Below are positions 1 through 9,533 of a DNA stretch of 64,000 bases, one piece after another. The notes under the pieces are model-generated. The model had not been told where the DNA came from. It saw nothing but the letters and a program-made list of their open reading frames with translations, and searched no databases. The stretch spans positions 1,798,001 through 1,862,000 of the forward strand of contig NZ_CP073764.1 of the NCBI RefSeq assembly GCF_019343105.1, read 5' to 3'. Source of the DNA: Methylovirgula sp. HY1 (lineage in GTDB: Bacteria > Pseudomonadota > Alphaproteobacteria > Rhizobiales > Beijerinckiaceae). The position numbers were made by a program, and so were the translations under genes. Each line of letters begins with the position of its first letter. Position 1 is the stretch's first letter.

Positions 1-128
1 CACGCTTTTTCTTCGCGCCGGCGGCCGCAGATAATAGGCCTTCTCCGGCTCGGCTTGACATAGCGCAACCGCTTCACGCGCCAGCAATGCAAAAGACCTC
101 CTGTCGACGGAAAATTTTGCATGAGCGG
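1..128. other. window edge, no gene recognised
   Basis: This GC-rich stretch precedes the FabI-type gene. I see no convincing coding frame, RNA or promoter in it. It may be the end of a gene lying mostly outside the window. Confidence 0.4.
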
Positions 129-893
129 ATGATGGATTTGCAGGGCAAAAAAGGCGTGGTGCTCGGGATCGCGAATGAGCACAGCATTGCTTATGGCTGC
201 GCCAGCGCCTTTCATGCTGCCGGCGCCGAACTCGCCGTTTCCTATCTGAACGCCAAGGCGGAGCCTTATGTGCGGCCGCTCGCGGAGGCGATGCAATGTC
301 CGATCATCTTTCCGTGCGACGTGCGCGTGCCTGGGCAACTCGAAGCCTTTTTCGACAAGGTGGCGCATGATTGGGGCAAAATCGATTTTGTCCTCCATTC
401 CATCGCTTTCGCGCCGAAAGAGGATTTGCACGCCCGCGTCATCGATTGCTCGCAGGCGGGATTTGCCATGGCCATGGACGTGTCCTGCCATTCCTTCATC
501 CGCGCGGCGAAACTCGCCGAGCCCTTGATGTCGCGCGGCGGCTGTCTTCTTACTGTCACCTTTTACGGTTCGGAGAAGGTCGTCTCGGATTATAATCTCA
601 TGGGACCCGTCAAGGCAGCACTCGAAAGCGCTGTGCGCTATATGGCGGCGGAACTCGGCGACAAGCGCATTCGCGTCCATGCGATTTCGCCCGGACCGCT
701 GAAGACCCGCGCCGCCTCGGGCATCGCCCGTTTCGACGAACTGATGGAGCAAACGCGCCTGCGCACACCCGAGCATCGCCTCGTCAGCATCGAAGACATC
801 GGTAATCTCGCATCATTCCTCGTCAGCGATGCCGCTTCGGCGCTGACCGGCAATGTCGAATATATCGATGCCGGCAATCATATTGTCGCCTAA
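129..893 (+). CDS. fabI: FabI-type enoyl-ACP reductase (SDR family)
   Basis: This is a short-chain dehydrogenase/reductase of the FabI branch, which reduces enoyl-ACP with NAD(P)H in fatty acid elongation. The N-terminal nucleotide-binding region reads KGVVLGIANEHSIAYGCA. The catalytic Tyr-x6-Lys spacing typical of FabI is visible in YNLMGPVK, followed by the SPGPLKTRAASG loop. An ATG at 87 is also in frame, but the fold begins at MDLQGKK, so the start at 129 (or 132) is preferred, giving about 255 aa, a normal FabI length. Alphaproteobacteria often carry two FabI copies and this may be the divergent one. The family is clear; the exact substrate is inferred. Confidence 0.85.
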   Translation: MMDLQGKKGVVLGIANEHSIAYGCASAFHAAGAELAVSYLNAKAEPYVRPLAEAMQCPIIFPCDVRVPGQLEAFFDKVAHDWGKIDFVLHSIAFAPKEDLHARVIDCSQAGFAMAMDVSCHSFIRAAKLAEPLMSRGGCLLTVTFYGSEKVVSDYNLMGPVKAALESAVRYMAAELGDKRIRVHAISPGPLKTRAASGIARFDELMEQTRLRTPEHRLVSIEDIGNLASFLVSDAASALTGNVEYIDAGNHIVA

Positions 894-1062
894 ACCGGCG
901 CACGAGACGCGGCTTTATTTTAGACATCGGGTCTATCCGACATCTGATTGATCGGACTATGGACGGTGACGGCGGGTCGATCTAATCTCGCAAAATCCTA
1001 CGCAGCGGCACTTGCTTTCTGCAGAGTTGAAGTGCCGCCGGCAAAGACGAGATCCTATTGGC

Positions 1063-1785
1063 ATGCATATAGGCCAACTCCAATATCTGCCGCTGACGCT
1101 GCCTTTCTTCGGCGCGCTGGTCTTTATTTTTTTGGTGCTGGTCGCGCTGATCGAGGTTGGCGTTCTGCGCTATGCCTTCATGCGGCTCGGCATCGACGCA
1201 CGTTCCGCCATGCTCCTGCTGCTGGCCTCGCTGATCGGCAGCTATATCAATATTCCGATCACGGAATTGCCGGCACGCGACGTCCTCGCCGGGCAAAGCC
1301 TGACCTATTTCGGCATGCGCTATACCGTGCCAATGCTGGTCCAATGGCCGGGCACGATCATCGCCGTCAATGTCGGCGGCGCGCTGATTCCGCTTTGCCT
1401 GTCGATCTATCTGCTCGCCAAACATGGGATCTGGGGACGCGGCCTGATTGCCATCGCCTGCGTCGCCGTCGTTTGCCACCTGTTGGCCTATCCCGTCCAG
1501 GGGGTGGGCATTGCCGTGCCGATGTTTGCGCCGCCGATCGCGGCCGCCATCATCGCAATCCTCATCTCGCGCGACTATGCCGCGCCACTTGCTTATGTCG
1601 GCGGCAGCCTCGGCACGATGGTCGGCGCCGATCTCTTGAATCTCGATAGACTGCAAGGGCTCGGTGCGCCGGTCGCCTCCATCGGCGGTGCCGGCACTTT
1701 CGACGGAATTTTTCTCACCGGCATTTTAGCGGTCTTGCTCGCCAGCATCTCCCAGCCGGCGCTGCGGCCGCGGAAAGCGCGCTGA
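1063..1785 (+). CDS. DUF1614 membrane protein
   Basis: This is a polytopic inner-membrane protein of about 240 aa with hydrophobic segments spread over its length. It resembles the DUF1614 family, where conserved Asn/Gly-rich stretches such as IGSYINIPI and NVGGALIP lie next to membrane helices. ATG 1063 is chosen over an upstream in-frame TTG because the membrane domain starts just after it. The function of the family is unknown and no operon partner is evident. Confidence 0.7.
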   Translation: MHIGQLQYLPLTLPFFGALVFIFLVLVALIEVGVLRYAFMRLGIDARSAMLLLLASLIGSYINIPITELPARDVLAGQSLTYFGMRYTVPMLVQWPGTIIAVNVGGALIPLCLSIYLLAKHGIWGRGLIAIACVAVVCHLLAYPVQGVGIAVPMFAPPIAAAIIAILISRDYAAPLAYVGGSLGTMVGADLLNLDRLQGLGAPVASIGGAGTFDGIFLTGILAVLLASISQPALRPRKAR

Positions 1786-1815
1786 CGCTTCCGATCCGGT
1801 CGTGCCAGCCAAAGC

Positions 1816-2130
1816 TCAAGAAATCTGTTCCCGCACGAACCAAATATGCGGCTGCATCAGCGTCTTGATCGGATGCACCACATCGCTTTCGGTCGGCGGG
1901 GAAATAAGCCAGCGAACGCTTTGCGCTTCAATGACGGCTTCGCCGGTGGGACGGACCTCGACGACCATGCCCTCGAATTTGGTCCGGCGCGCGGTCACAT
2001 CGAAATTGAGCACGTCGAATTTCTTTAATGGGCGCGGCGGGTCGCTTTCTTTGGCGGCGCTGTCAAAAAAATCGAGCTCGAGCCCCTTGCTGATCTTCGT
2101 GGCGGTAAAAAAAACGTCCCACTTCGTCAC
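1816..2130 (-). CDS. conserved hypothetical protein, 104 aa
   Basis: This is a small soluble protein starting VTKWDVFFTATKISKGLELDFFD from a GTG codon with a GAGG Shine-Dalgarno about 8 nt upstream. It contains no cysteine, signal peptide or membrane segment. The middle (FEGMVVEVRPTGEAVIEAQSV) looks like beta strands. I do not recognise the family. It stands alone, convergent with the DUF1614 gene. Confidence 0.55.
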   Translation of the reverse strand: MTKWDVFFTATKISKGLELDFFDSAAKESDPPRPLKKFDVLNFDVTARRTKFEGMVVEVRPTGEAVIEAQSVRWLISPPTESDVVHPIKTLMQPHIWFVREQIS

Positions 2131-2400
2131 GGTCTTGCCTCATCGGTGAAAAGCCACTGTTTCCCATGCATATTTCCCACCGATTTGATAGCGCCGCCGG
2201 AGGCACTCCGAGAAACGGGCGGCGCGCACCATCCACCGCAATGGACGAACGATCTAGCCACGTGCCCTGGGATTGCCGCAGTGGACAGGCATCAAAGTCG
2301 CGGTCACAAGCTCTCGAATCTATCGCCGGGGCAACGCCTCGGCACGGTTCGCCGTCCGATATTGGCGCAAAATCAATAGGCCGCAAAGGTTTTGACCCGC

Positions 2401-3033
2401 ATGAGGCTCTATTCGGAACATTACTCCCCCTATTCCGCCTCGGTGCGAATCGCCGTCCATGCCAAAGCCCTCGATATCGAGATTCTGGCACCGCCCGGCG
2501 GCCTGAAATCAGCGCAATATCATAAGATCAATCCGCTCGGAACGATCCCTTGCCTCATCCTCGACAATGGCACGGCCCTGCCGGAATCCTCCGCCATCAT
2601 GGAATATCTCGAAGAGAAATTCCCGACGCCGGCGCTGTTGCCGAAAACTGCCGAAGCCCGGGCGCATGTCCGGATGTTGCAACGGATCGGCGAATTGCAG
2701 ATCATGACCCAGACGGTCGAGCTTTTGGCGCTGGTCAAGGCCAACCGGAGCGACGACACGGCTGCCGCCAATCGGCTGACCCGAATCGTCCGCGGCCTCG
2801 CCGCTTTGCAAAACGGTCTCAGCGGTGCCGATTTCGCGGCGGGAAGAGAATTGACGCTGGCCGATTGTCAGCTTGCTCCCGCGCTGGCCAATGTGCCGCT
2901 TGTCGCCGGCGCCTTCATGGACCGCGATTTGATCAGTGCCTATCCGAAAGTCGCGCGCTATATCGAGACGTGCCGTCGACACGCGGCGGTCGAGCGCGTA
3001 ATGCGGGAGTTGACGGACGCTCTCGCCACGTAA
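2401..3033 (+). CDS. glutathione S-transferase
   Basis: This is a canonical GST of about 210 aa. The N-terminal thioredoxin-like domain runs MRLYSEHYSPYSASVRIAV with the cis-proline/glutathione loop GTIPCLIL and the ESSAIMEYLEE motif. The C-terminal part is the all-helical domain containing TLADCQLAPAL. A TTG lies in frame three codons upstream. It probably conjugates glutathione to electrophiles in the cytosol. The substrate and subclass cannot be read from sequence. Confidence 0.85.
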   Translation: MRLYSEHYSPYSASVRIAVHAKALDIEILAPPGGLKSAQYHKINPLGTIPCLILDNGTALPESSAIMEYLEEKFPTPALLPKTAEARAHVRMLQRIGELQIMTQTVELLALVKANRSDDTAAANRLTRIVRGLAALQNGLSGADFAAGRELTLADCQLAPALANVPLVAGAFMDRDLISAYPKVARYIETCRRHAAVERVMRELTDALAT

Positions 3034-3084
3034 CGATGGGATCGTCTGTCGCCGACGAAATACGGATAACGCGAGGGCCAGGTG

Positions 3085-3351
3085 ATGAAATTCCCGTCTT
3101 GGTCTTACCAGCGCGGCTTCATAATCGCGCCACTCGCTCTCGCGCTTTTGCTCACGATAGTGAGCACCGCCGGTGCCCAGCCGTCACAGCCACCCTATGC
3201 CGGATCAGGCAGAGGCCCTACCGCGAAGAGGCCCTGCCATTCGCTGTCCGGCTGCGACCGACGCGACTATGATTATTCGGGAACGCGCGGGCGCATGGGA
3301 CTCGGCGCCGACCCAGCCCATCCCGAAGGTCCAGGCAACGCACCCAATTGA
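3085..3351 (+). CDS. small secreted hypothetical protein
   Basis: This 88-aa protein has a clear signal peptide: a basic start (KFPSWSYQRG), a hydrophobic core (IIAPLALALLLTIVSTAGA) and a likely cleavage after AGAQ. The mature part is short, rich in Gly, Pro and Arg, and carries one cysteine pair (CHSLSGC). A purine-rich stretch (gagggccaggtg) precedes the ATG. No family is recognised; it is probably periplasmic. Confidence 0.55.
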   Translation: MKFPSWSYQRGFIIAPLALALLLTIVSTAGAQPSQPPYAGSGRGPTAKRPCHSLSGCDRRDYDYSGTRGRMGLGADPAHPEGPGNAPN

Positions 3352-3634
3352 CCTTGCCATGTCCGCGCCCGCACAATCGCTTGTTGGTCCGGTCGCACAT
3401 GCTTTTATCGGAAGTTTTCTCAACCTTTCGTAGGCATGCTGCGCCAGCGCGAGCCGGCCAACGACAGATTTGATAAGCCCTTGTTAACCAAGCCACCAAA
3501 TCGAACGGAAATCCGGTCGCCGCAATCGCAAATCCATGGGCGCAGCACCGCTATTGGCGCAAGCCGCGACGACACGAGGCGAGAGGGTGCTTCAGCTCTT
3601 AACGCATGACGATCCGCCACAAGCCGACCCGAAC

Positions 3635-4861
3635 ATGACCCTCGCTGCGCGACCTCTCCATGTCGAACTCTTGGTCGACCTCTTGGACGCCGAGGCCGCG
3701 GCAGCTCATGCCGTCGCATGGCGCGAACTGGCCGCAAATTGCCTCGAGCCGAATGTCTTTTTCGAGCCGGGTTTTGCCTTGGCCGCAGCGCGCCATCTCG
3801 CCAAAAGTCGGCCGCCACGCTTTCTCTTTGTATGGGACCGTAGCCCGAACCGTCAGAGCAAGCTCGTCGCTGTCTGCCCCTTGGCGCCATCTGGTCGCTT
3901 CGGCCGCCTGCTTCCGACATGGGTTTGGACGCATGAGCAAGCGCCGCTTGGGACGCCTTTGCTCGACCCCGTTCAAGCGGAAGCCGCGCTCGCCGCGATC
4001 CTCGCTTATTGCCGAACGCATCTGCCACATGTCACGGGCCTGATGTTCCCCTTACTCCCACAGGAGGGACCGGTGGCGCGGCTTCTCAGAGCGAGCGCCG
4101 AAGCCGAAACCCGTGGCATTCAGCTTTATGCTGCGCATCAACGCGCCATTCTCAGCGCCGGCAGCGCGCCGAAGCGCTATCTCGAACAATCGATCGGATC
4201 GGCACGCCGACGCAAACTCAACAAGGCGCGCAAATCGCTCGAGGCCCGGGGGACGCTGGCGCTGCGGACCGTTCGCGACCCGCATGGGCTTGATGATGCC
4301 ACGGAAGCCTTTCTCGTCCTCGAAGCCAAAGGCTGGAAAGGCGAGCGCGGCACAGCCCTTCTGAAATCGGCCGACCGATCCGCGTTTGCGCGCGAGCTTG
4401 CTGCCGATCTTGGCCGCGACGGCAAATATTTCGTCGCCCGCCTCGATCTCGATGAACAGCCGATCGCCATGGCACTAATGCTGGAGAGCGGCGGCCGCGC
4501 CTTCTGGTGGAAAATTACTTACGATGAAGATTACGCCGCATTCGCGCCAGGCTTTCTCCTCGCTTTGGAGATGACGGGCGCGCTGCTCGAGCATCCGCAA
4601 ATCGGCCTGACCGATTCCTGCACCGGTGGCGAACAGCCGATGATGATCGATCACATCTGGTCGGAACGCATGGCGATCGCCGACATGCTCGTCGCCGTCG
4701 CCGCAAATCGACCGCAGAGATTCGATGCCATTGCCAAAGCCGAAGAGCTACGCCGCACGTTGCGCAGCCGACTGAAGGAAATCGTCCTGCGTCTTCGACA
4801 AAGAAAACGCGACCGCAGGCTTTCCCGCCAAGACGGACAAAAATCTTCGGGCACAGAATAA
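3635..4861 (+). CDS. GNAT-type acetyltransferase (BioF2-like / CelD-BcsL family)
   Basis: This protein of about 408 aa belongs to the GNAT-fold BioF2-like group, often annotated as cellulose-biosynthesis acetyltransferase. The N-terminal half contains WRELAANCLEPNVFFEPGFA, typical of the family's first subdomain. The C-terminal half has ARRRKLNKARKSLEARG followed by the acetyl-CoA fold around AFLVLEAKGWKGERGTALL. In-frame ATGs at 3536 and 3635 are both possible; the conserved part starts after 3635. No cellulose or capsule genes are adjacent, so the acceptor substrate is unknown. Confidence 0.7.
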   Translation: MTLAARPLHVELLVDLLDAEAAAAHAVAWRELAANCLEPNVFFEPGFALAAARHLAKSRPPRFLFVWDRSPNRQSKLVAVCPLAPSGRFGRLLPTWVWTHEQAPLGTPLLDPVQAEAALAAILAYCRTHLPHVTGLMFPLLPQEGPVARLLRASAEAETRGIQLYAAHQRAILSAGSAPKRYLEQSIGSARRRKLNKARKSLEARGTLALRTVRDPHGLDDATEAFLVLEAKGWKGERGTALLKSADRSAFARELAADLGRDGKYFVARLDLDEQPIAMALMLESGGRAFWWKITYDEDYAAFAPGFLLALEMTGALLEHPQIGLTDSCTGGEQPMMIDHIWSERMAIADMLVAVAANRPQRFDAIAKAEELRRTLRSRLKEIVLRLRQRKRDRRLSRQDGQKSSGTE

Positions 4862-4900
4862 GGCGTGTACGTGACCATTATCTAGGCTCAGGACCTGAGC

Positions 4901-5221
4901 CTAGACGAGCGGAAGAGCCGCCTGATCATGATCAGGCTTGGTCAGCCCCACGCGCGCCGCCAATTGCGCAAAGGACGGCTGCTCGCCTTCAGATGCAGCT
5001 TGCAAGGCCAGCCGCAAGAAGCGTGTCGGGAAGCAGATCGCATCGACATTGGCATGACTGAATTCCACCGGCCGCAGCGGATCCGCCATAAGGCTCCCCT
5101 CGACGCCGGCCAGCAATCTCTCGAGCTCCGTCTCGCTCAAGAGCTTTTTATCACGCAAGATGGAAATCAAGGCCGCCAAAGTGGCATAGACTCCGGCAAG
5201 CTGAAGATTGGCCGTGTTCAT
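4901..5221 (-). CDS. conserved hypothetical protein, about 106 aa
   Basis: This is a short, mostly helical, probably cytosolic protein. The start at MNTANLQLAGVYATLAAL is preferred because GGAAGG lies 8 nt upstream; an open frame continues 42 codons further 5'. No metal motif or signal sequence is visible. I do not recognise the family. It is divergent from the metallophosphoesterase gene. Confidence 0.5.
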   Translation of the reverse strand: MNTANLQLAGVYATLAALISILRDKKLLSETELERLLAGVEGSLMADPLRPVEFSHANVDAICFPTRFLRLALQAASEGEQPSFAQLAARVGLTKPDHDQAALPLV

Positions 5222-5383
5222 GAATGCACCTTCCAAACCGACAAGACCTCCGTTTAACGTCGCAAGCGTCAAGTCGATCCAAGCGCCGAAAAATATGGAC
5301 GGAGCCGACATCTCAAAAGGCCATGCCGCGTTGCGAAGAGCGTTCAAACTGCGCTATGCCTATGATGAAGGTGGCGGCCCACA

Positions 5384-6325
5384 ATGAAAGAATCGACAAT
5401 TTCGAGCAAGCTGGAGCAGCGATTGGGACGGCTGCATGCGCGCCAGCGCCTCGGAATCGAAACAGATCACGAAGCCCAGGTTTTCGGCCAAGGTCTTAAT
5501 TTCTTTCACATAGAAAACTTATATTCGGCCCCTTCCGCGATTCGGATCGCGCTCAAGCTAACCGGCCTCTATCGGCGCGGCTGCACCAATGCGGCGCAAA
5601 TCCAAATCAGACATAATGATTTTTATATGAAGCGCCTGCCGAAGAATTTCGACGGCTTCACCTTGCTTCACATCAGCGATCTCCACGTCGACATGAACGA
5701 AGCCGCAATGCAGCGCCTCACGCAGATGCTTCCGACAATCGATTACGATATCTGCGTGCTCACCGGCGATTATCGCGGTGCAACCTATGGGCCGATCGAC
5801 GCCGCGCTCGACGGCATGGCGCGAGTTTGCACCCATATCAAAAGCCCCATCTATGGCGTGTTGGGTAATCACGACAGCATTCGCATGCTGCCAGGGTTGG
5901 AGGATATGGGCATAAGAATGCTGCTCAACGAATATGAGACGATCGCGCGCGACGATCAAAAGATCTATTTGGCGGGCATAGACGATGCGCATTATTATCG
6001 CGTCGATAATATAGAAAAAGCTGCCGCAGACATGGCGGACGACAGCTTCTCCATTCTTCTCTCACATACGCCGGAAATCTATCGCCAAGCCGCACATTCC
6101 GGATTCGATCTATTGCTCGCCGGCCACACTCATGGCGGGCAGATCTGCCTGCCATGGTCCATTCCGATCACGCTCGATTCGATCTTGCCGCGCCATATGG
6201 GCGCGGGACCTTGGAAATATCACGACATGCAAGGCTATACGTCGGTCGGCGCAGGATCTTCCATCATTGCCGTTCGCCTCAATTGTCCGCCAGAAATCGC
6301 GCTCCATCATTTGCGTTGTGCGTGA
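5384..6325 (+). CDS. metallophosphoesterase (calcineurin-like)
   Basis: The full set of calcineurin-like phosphoesterase metal motifs is present in order: ISDLHVD (DxH), TGDYRG (GD), LGNHDS (GNHD), LLSHTPE (H) and LAGHTHGGQI (GHxH). The length of 313 aa fits the YaeI-like subgroup, some members of which hydrolyse lipid-linked phosphates such as UDP-diacylglucosamine. No transmembrane segment is obvious. The next gene encodes a CarS-like lipid enzyme, which hints at a membrane-lipid role; this is inference. Confidence 0.85.
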   Translation: MKESTISSKLEQRLGRLHARQRLGIETDHEAQVFGQGLNFFHIENLYSAPSAIRIALKLTGLYRRGCTNAAQIQIRHNDFYMKRLPKNFDGFTLLHISDLHVDMNEAAMQRLTQMLPTIDYDICVLTGDYRGATYGPIDAALDGMARVCTHIKSPIYGVLGNHDSIRMLPGLEDMGIRMLLNEYETIARDDQKIYLAGIDDAHYYRVDNIEKAAADMADDSFSILLSHTPEIYRQAAHSGFDLLLAGHTHGGQICLPWSIPITLDSILPRHMGAGPWKYHDMQGYTSVGAGSSIIAVRLNCPPEIALHHLRCA

Positions 6326-6327
6326 CC

Positions 6328-6816
6328 CTAATAAGGGCGATCCCTTACGTTCAATCGGAACAGCAGTTGCGAGAGAACAACGGCGCCCATAAAAAAAACC
6401 GCCGTGCCGACGATAATATCCAGAGCTGTCAGCGACAATAACTCCGCGCAGGCAAGCAACGGGAAAAGCGATTCCGGAATCTGATCGAGACCCGTCGCTC
6501 GACCGCTCGAGGGTATGCCGAGACGCCGCTTCAAAAAACTCGACAACAGGTCACCGGCCATTGCCGCGCTTGCCACGAGCAGTCCAACCGCAAAGGAAAA
6601 GCCGAGCAGCGGCGCACAGGCTGAGGTTATGACCAGCGACACCAGGGTGCCGCGAATTGTCTTCGCCGCCCCGAACAGCGGCCGGCCATCGTGCAATTTC
6701 AAATTGCCATCGAGCGGCAGCCCGAATCTTGCGTGAAAAATCCATTTGGCAATGATAGGTGAGCCATTTGCAAGTGCTAGAAGAATCAAAAGTTTCAAGA
6801 CGACCAGATAATGCAT
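6328..6816 (-). CDS. CDP-archaeol synthase-like (CarS/DUF46) membrane protein
   Basis: This is a four- to five-helix membrane protein of about 162 aa. It contains the family motifs NGSPIIAKW, the GAAKTIRG block and DLLSSFLKRRLGIPSSGRATGLDQIPES. The last is the metal and CTP-phosphate region seen in CDP-archaeol synthases and bacterial homologues. ATG 6816 is chosen over an upstream GTG because the hydrophobic part begins there. It is convergent with the metallophosphoesterase gene. Its bacterial substrate is unknown; a cytidylyl transfer to a phospholipid precursor is the family-based guess. Confidence 0.7.
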   Translation of the reverse strand: MHYLVVLKLLILLALANGSPIIAKWIFHARFGLPLDGNLKLHDGRPLFGAAKTIRGTLVSLVITSACAPLLGFSFAVGLLVASAAMAGDLLSSFLKRRLGIPSSGRATGLDQIPESLFPLLACAELLSLTALDIIVGTAVFFMGAVVLSQLLFRLNVRDRPY

Positions 6817-7032
6817 GACGTCGGCGCCTTCGCCCGAGTATTGCAGCCGCGCCACTCAAAAGCGGCGGCAATGAATATATAGGGCTGACGATAAACTCTC
6901 GGCACCGACGATCGCAAATCCGATCCGCTCGTGAGGTCGAAATCCACGGCCTTGCACCTTGCGCCAAATCAAAGCTCTTCCCCGTAAATCCGTCAGGATT
7001 AGCAACTGTGGGGACGCCGGATCAGGTGGCTA

Positions 7033-7143
7033 GAGCATGTTCCAGGAAAGTTGATAGATTTTTCTGATGAAAACATGCTCCAATCTATTGATTCTGAGCG
7101 CTTTCCTCTCGATCGGATGAGTCTATCCGATCGGAAATCGCTC
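7033..7143. repeat. composite palindromic repeat, modules A and B
   Basis: Module A (7033-7080) is an imperfect inverted repeat opening GAGCATGTTCC and closing CATGCTC. Module B (7096-7143) opens GAGCGCTTTCC, has CGATCGGATGAGTCTATCCG in its centre and closes with the complementary arm. CTAG precedes the element. It lies just upstream of the site-2 protease gene. The same two modules recur through the window. Confidence 0.8.
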
Positions 7144-7183
7144 GACCGCGCGGGCAATGCGGCCAAGCCCTATCTTTCCGAGG

Positions 7184-8332
7184 ATGCCTCACATTTTCTC
7201 GCGACGCCTCAAACTCTTCTCGCTCTTCGGCTTCGATGTATGGATCGACGCCTCGTGGATCTTATTGGCCGGGCTCATCAGCTGGACTTTGGCGGAGATG
7301 GTCTTTCCCAGCGCCACGCCGCATCTGGCGCGAGCGACCTATTGGTGGATGGCGATCGCGACGACCATCGGCCTCATGTTCTCGATCGTCTTTCACGAGA
7401 TGTCCCATTCTCTCGTCGCACGGCGCTATGGCCTGCCGATTCGCGGCATCACACTCTTCATTTTTGGCGGCGTGGCGGAAATGGAGCAGGAGCCGTCAAG
7501 CCCGAAAGCCGAGTTTCTCATGGCGGTCGCTGGGCCCGTGGCGAGCTTCCTGCTCTGCGCGGTTCTTTTTGCTCTTCTGCGGCTCGTAAGCGTGATGAGC
7601 GGACCCGACGCCGTGAAAGGCACGCTTTGGTATTTGGCTTCGCTCAACGGGATCCTCGCGCTGTTCAACCTCGTTCCGGCCTTTCCGCTCGACGGCGGTC
7701 GCATGCTGCGTGCCGCCCTATGGCACTGGCGCGGCGATCTCACCTGGGCGACGCGCATTGCATCGGACGGCGGCGATTTGTTTGGCGTCGTCCTTATTGT
7801 CCTCGGGATTGTCAGTATCCTGAGCGGCGATCTCGTCGGTGGCGTTTGGCGCATCCTCATCGGCATATTCCTGAGAGGCGCCGCCACGGCAAGCTATCAG
7901 GAGATCCTCACACGCAACGCCTTCGACTCTCTGCCGGTCTCCCGCATCATGACGAAACAGCCAGTCGCCGTCTCACCGGATGTATTGATTGCGAGTTTCA
8001 TAGACGATTTCATCTATCGCCATCATCACCGCACCTTTCCGGTCACTTCGCAGGGACGTCTCATCGGCACGGTCGGGACGGAGCAGATCGCAACGATCGA
8101 TCGCACGGCGTGGCCGCTGACCTCGGTCGCGCAGATTATGGTCAAAACACAAGCGGACGATGTCGTAACCCCCGACACCGATACGCTGTCAGCACTGACG
8201 CAAATGCGCCGAATCGGACGAAGCCGACTTTGGGTTGTGGATCAGGGTCAGCTCGTCGGCGTCCTGTCGCTTCACGACATACTCGAACTTTTGTCGGCGA
8301 CATTGGCGCTCAAACAGACCCGACTTGGTTGA
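7184..8332 (+). CDS. site-2 protease (M50) with CBS domains
   Basis: This is an intramembrane zinc metalloprotease of about 382 aa. HEMSH (residues 71-75) is the HExxH zinc site and NLVPAFPLDGGR is the second M50 motif with its metal-binding Asp. Several membrane helices surround them. The C-terminal 130 residues form a paired CBS module (SRIMTKQPVAVSPDVLI, VAQIMVKTQADDVVTPD) that probably binds adenine nucleotides. An upstream ATG at 7157 is also possible. Such proteases usually act in regulated intramembrane proteolysis; no sigma or anti-sigma gene is next to it. Confidence 0.88.
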   Translation: MPHIFSRRLKLFSLFGFDVWIDASWILLAGLISWTLAEMVFPSATPHLARATYWWMAIATTIGLMFSIVFHEMSHSLVARRYGLPIRGITLFIFGGVAEMEQEPSSPKAEFLMAVAGPVASFLLCAVLFALLRLVSVMSGPDAVKGTLWYLASLNGILALFNLVPAFPLDGGRMLRAALWHWRGDLTWATRIASDGGDLFGVVLIVLGIVSILSGDLVGGVWRILIGIFLRGAATASYQEILTRNAFDSLPVSRIMTKQPVAVSPDVLIASFIDDFIYRHHHRTFPVTSQGRLIGTVGTEQIATIDRTAWPLTSVAQIMVKTQADDVVTPDTDTLSALTQMRRIGRSRLWVVDQGQLVGVLSLHDILELLSATLALKQTRLG

Positions 8333-8395
8333 TCCGCCACGTCACGCCAGCCCGGCGACCCCTGAGGCGCCAATGGCCCTTGATGTCCTGCCCCC

Positions 8396-9460
8396 TCACG
8401 TCATCAGATCAAGCTTATCGACCTTGTCGAAGCCACGCATTCGATAAAGCGCGACCGAACCTGCCCAGCTCGCGATGAAAATTCCAATAACGCCATAGCC
8501 GAGTATACCGAAATTGTCGGTCAAAGCGTCGATCGCGCCCCAGAACAGGCCCTTGAGCCCCAAGTGATCGCGAAAAAGGCCGAGCGCTTCGACTCCGCCG
8601 ACGATCAAAGCGACGAGAACAGATACAAGCGTAATGGTCATATTATAATAGAGCTTGCGCATCGGTGTCTGGAACGCCCAACCATAAGCGCCGAGCATGA
8701 GCACGCCATCCGTCGTATCGACCAGCGACATGCCCGCCGTGAACAGCATCGGGAAGACCATGATCGCGCCGGTCGGAATGCCTTTCGATGCTTCGGCGGC
8801 CGAAATTCCCAAGACTGCGATCTCGGTTGCCGTATCGAAACCGAGCCCAAACAGAAAGCCGAGCGGAAACATATGCCAGCTCGCCGCGATGAGCTTGAAC
8901 AGCCGGCGGAATATCCGCGCCAGAACGCCCCGTTGCGCGAGGAGGATGTCGAGTTCTTCCTCGACAATCGGCTCGCCCCGCCGCATCTTTTGAAACGCGC
9001 GCCAAATCGATAGGAAAATGGCGAGATTGGAGACGGCAATTACGACGAGAAAAAGCGCCGACACCGATGTGCCGACGAGCCCGCCCGCCTCCTTGAAGAA
9101 ATTGAAGCGATCTTTCAGCGCCGCCGTCGCAAGAACGACGCCCAATGACGCGAGGATCACCACTGATGAATGACCGAGCGAGAAAAAGAAGCCGACCGCG
9201 ACCGGGCGCTTGCCTTCCTGCATGAGCTTGCGCGTCACATTGTCGATGGCAGCGATATGATCCGCATCGACGGCATGACGCAGGCCAAAGCCGAAAGCAA
9301 TGAAGGCCGTTCCAAGAAACAGGGGCCGATCATGAAACGCCGAAAGCGCCCAGCCCCAGGCGACAATGACAAGCGCGACGGCGATCAAATAAATGCCGGC
9401 AATCTTGGTGCGAATGCCCATGCCGGCATCATCGAACGCGCCGCGTAGAAGATCGATCAT
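8396..9460 (-). CDS. hupN: nickel/cobalt permease, HoxN/HupN/NixA family
   Basis: This is a high-affinity Ni2+ (or Co2+) permease of about 354 aa with about eight helices. The family signature HAVDADHIAAIDN lies in the second helix and FGLGFDTATEI is the second conserved block. It is the last gene of the minus-strand hydrogenase locus, about 70 nt after hypB, so it most likely imports nickel for [NiFe]-centre assembly. The ATG at 9460 is preferred to a GTG one codon upstream. Confidence 0.9.
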   Translation of the reverse strand: MIDLLRGAFDDAGMGIRTKIAGIYLIAVALVIVAWGWALSAFHDRPLFLGTAFIAFGFGLRHAVDADHIAAIDNVTRKLMQEGKRPVAVGFFFSLGHSSVVILASLGVVLATAALKDRFNFFKEAGGLVGTSVSALFLVVIAVSNLAIFLSIWRAFQKMRRGEPIVEEELDILLAQRGVLARIFRRLFKLIAASWHMFPLGFLFGLGFDTATEIAVLGISAAEASKGIPTGAIMVFPMLFTAGMSLVDTTDGVLMLGAYGWAFQTPMRKLYYNMTITLVSVLVALIVGGVEALGLFRDHLGLKGLFWGAIDALTDNFGILGYGVIGIFIASWAGSVALYRMRGFDKVDKLDLMT

Positions 9461-9533
9461 CACACCACCGTCAGCGATATGCCGCCGTCACCAGCCGTTT
9501 CGGCTGCTGCCCCCAACCAAAAGACACGCGCTG

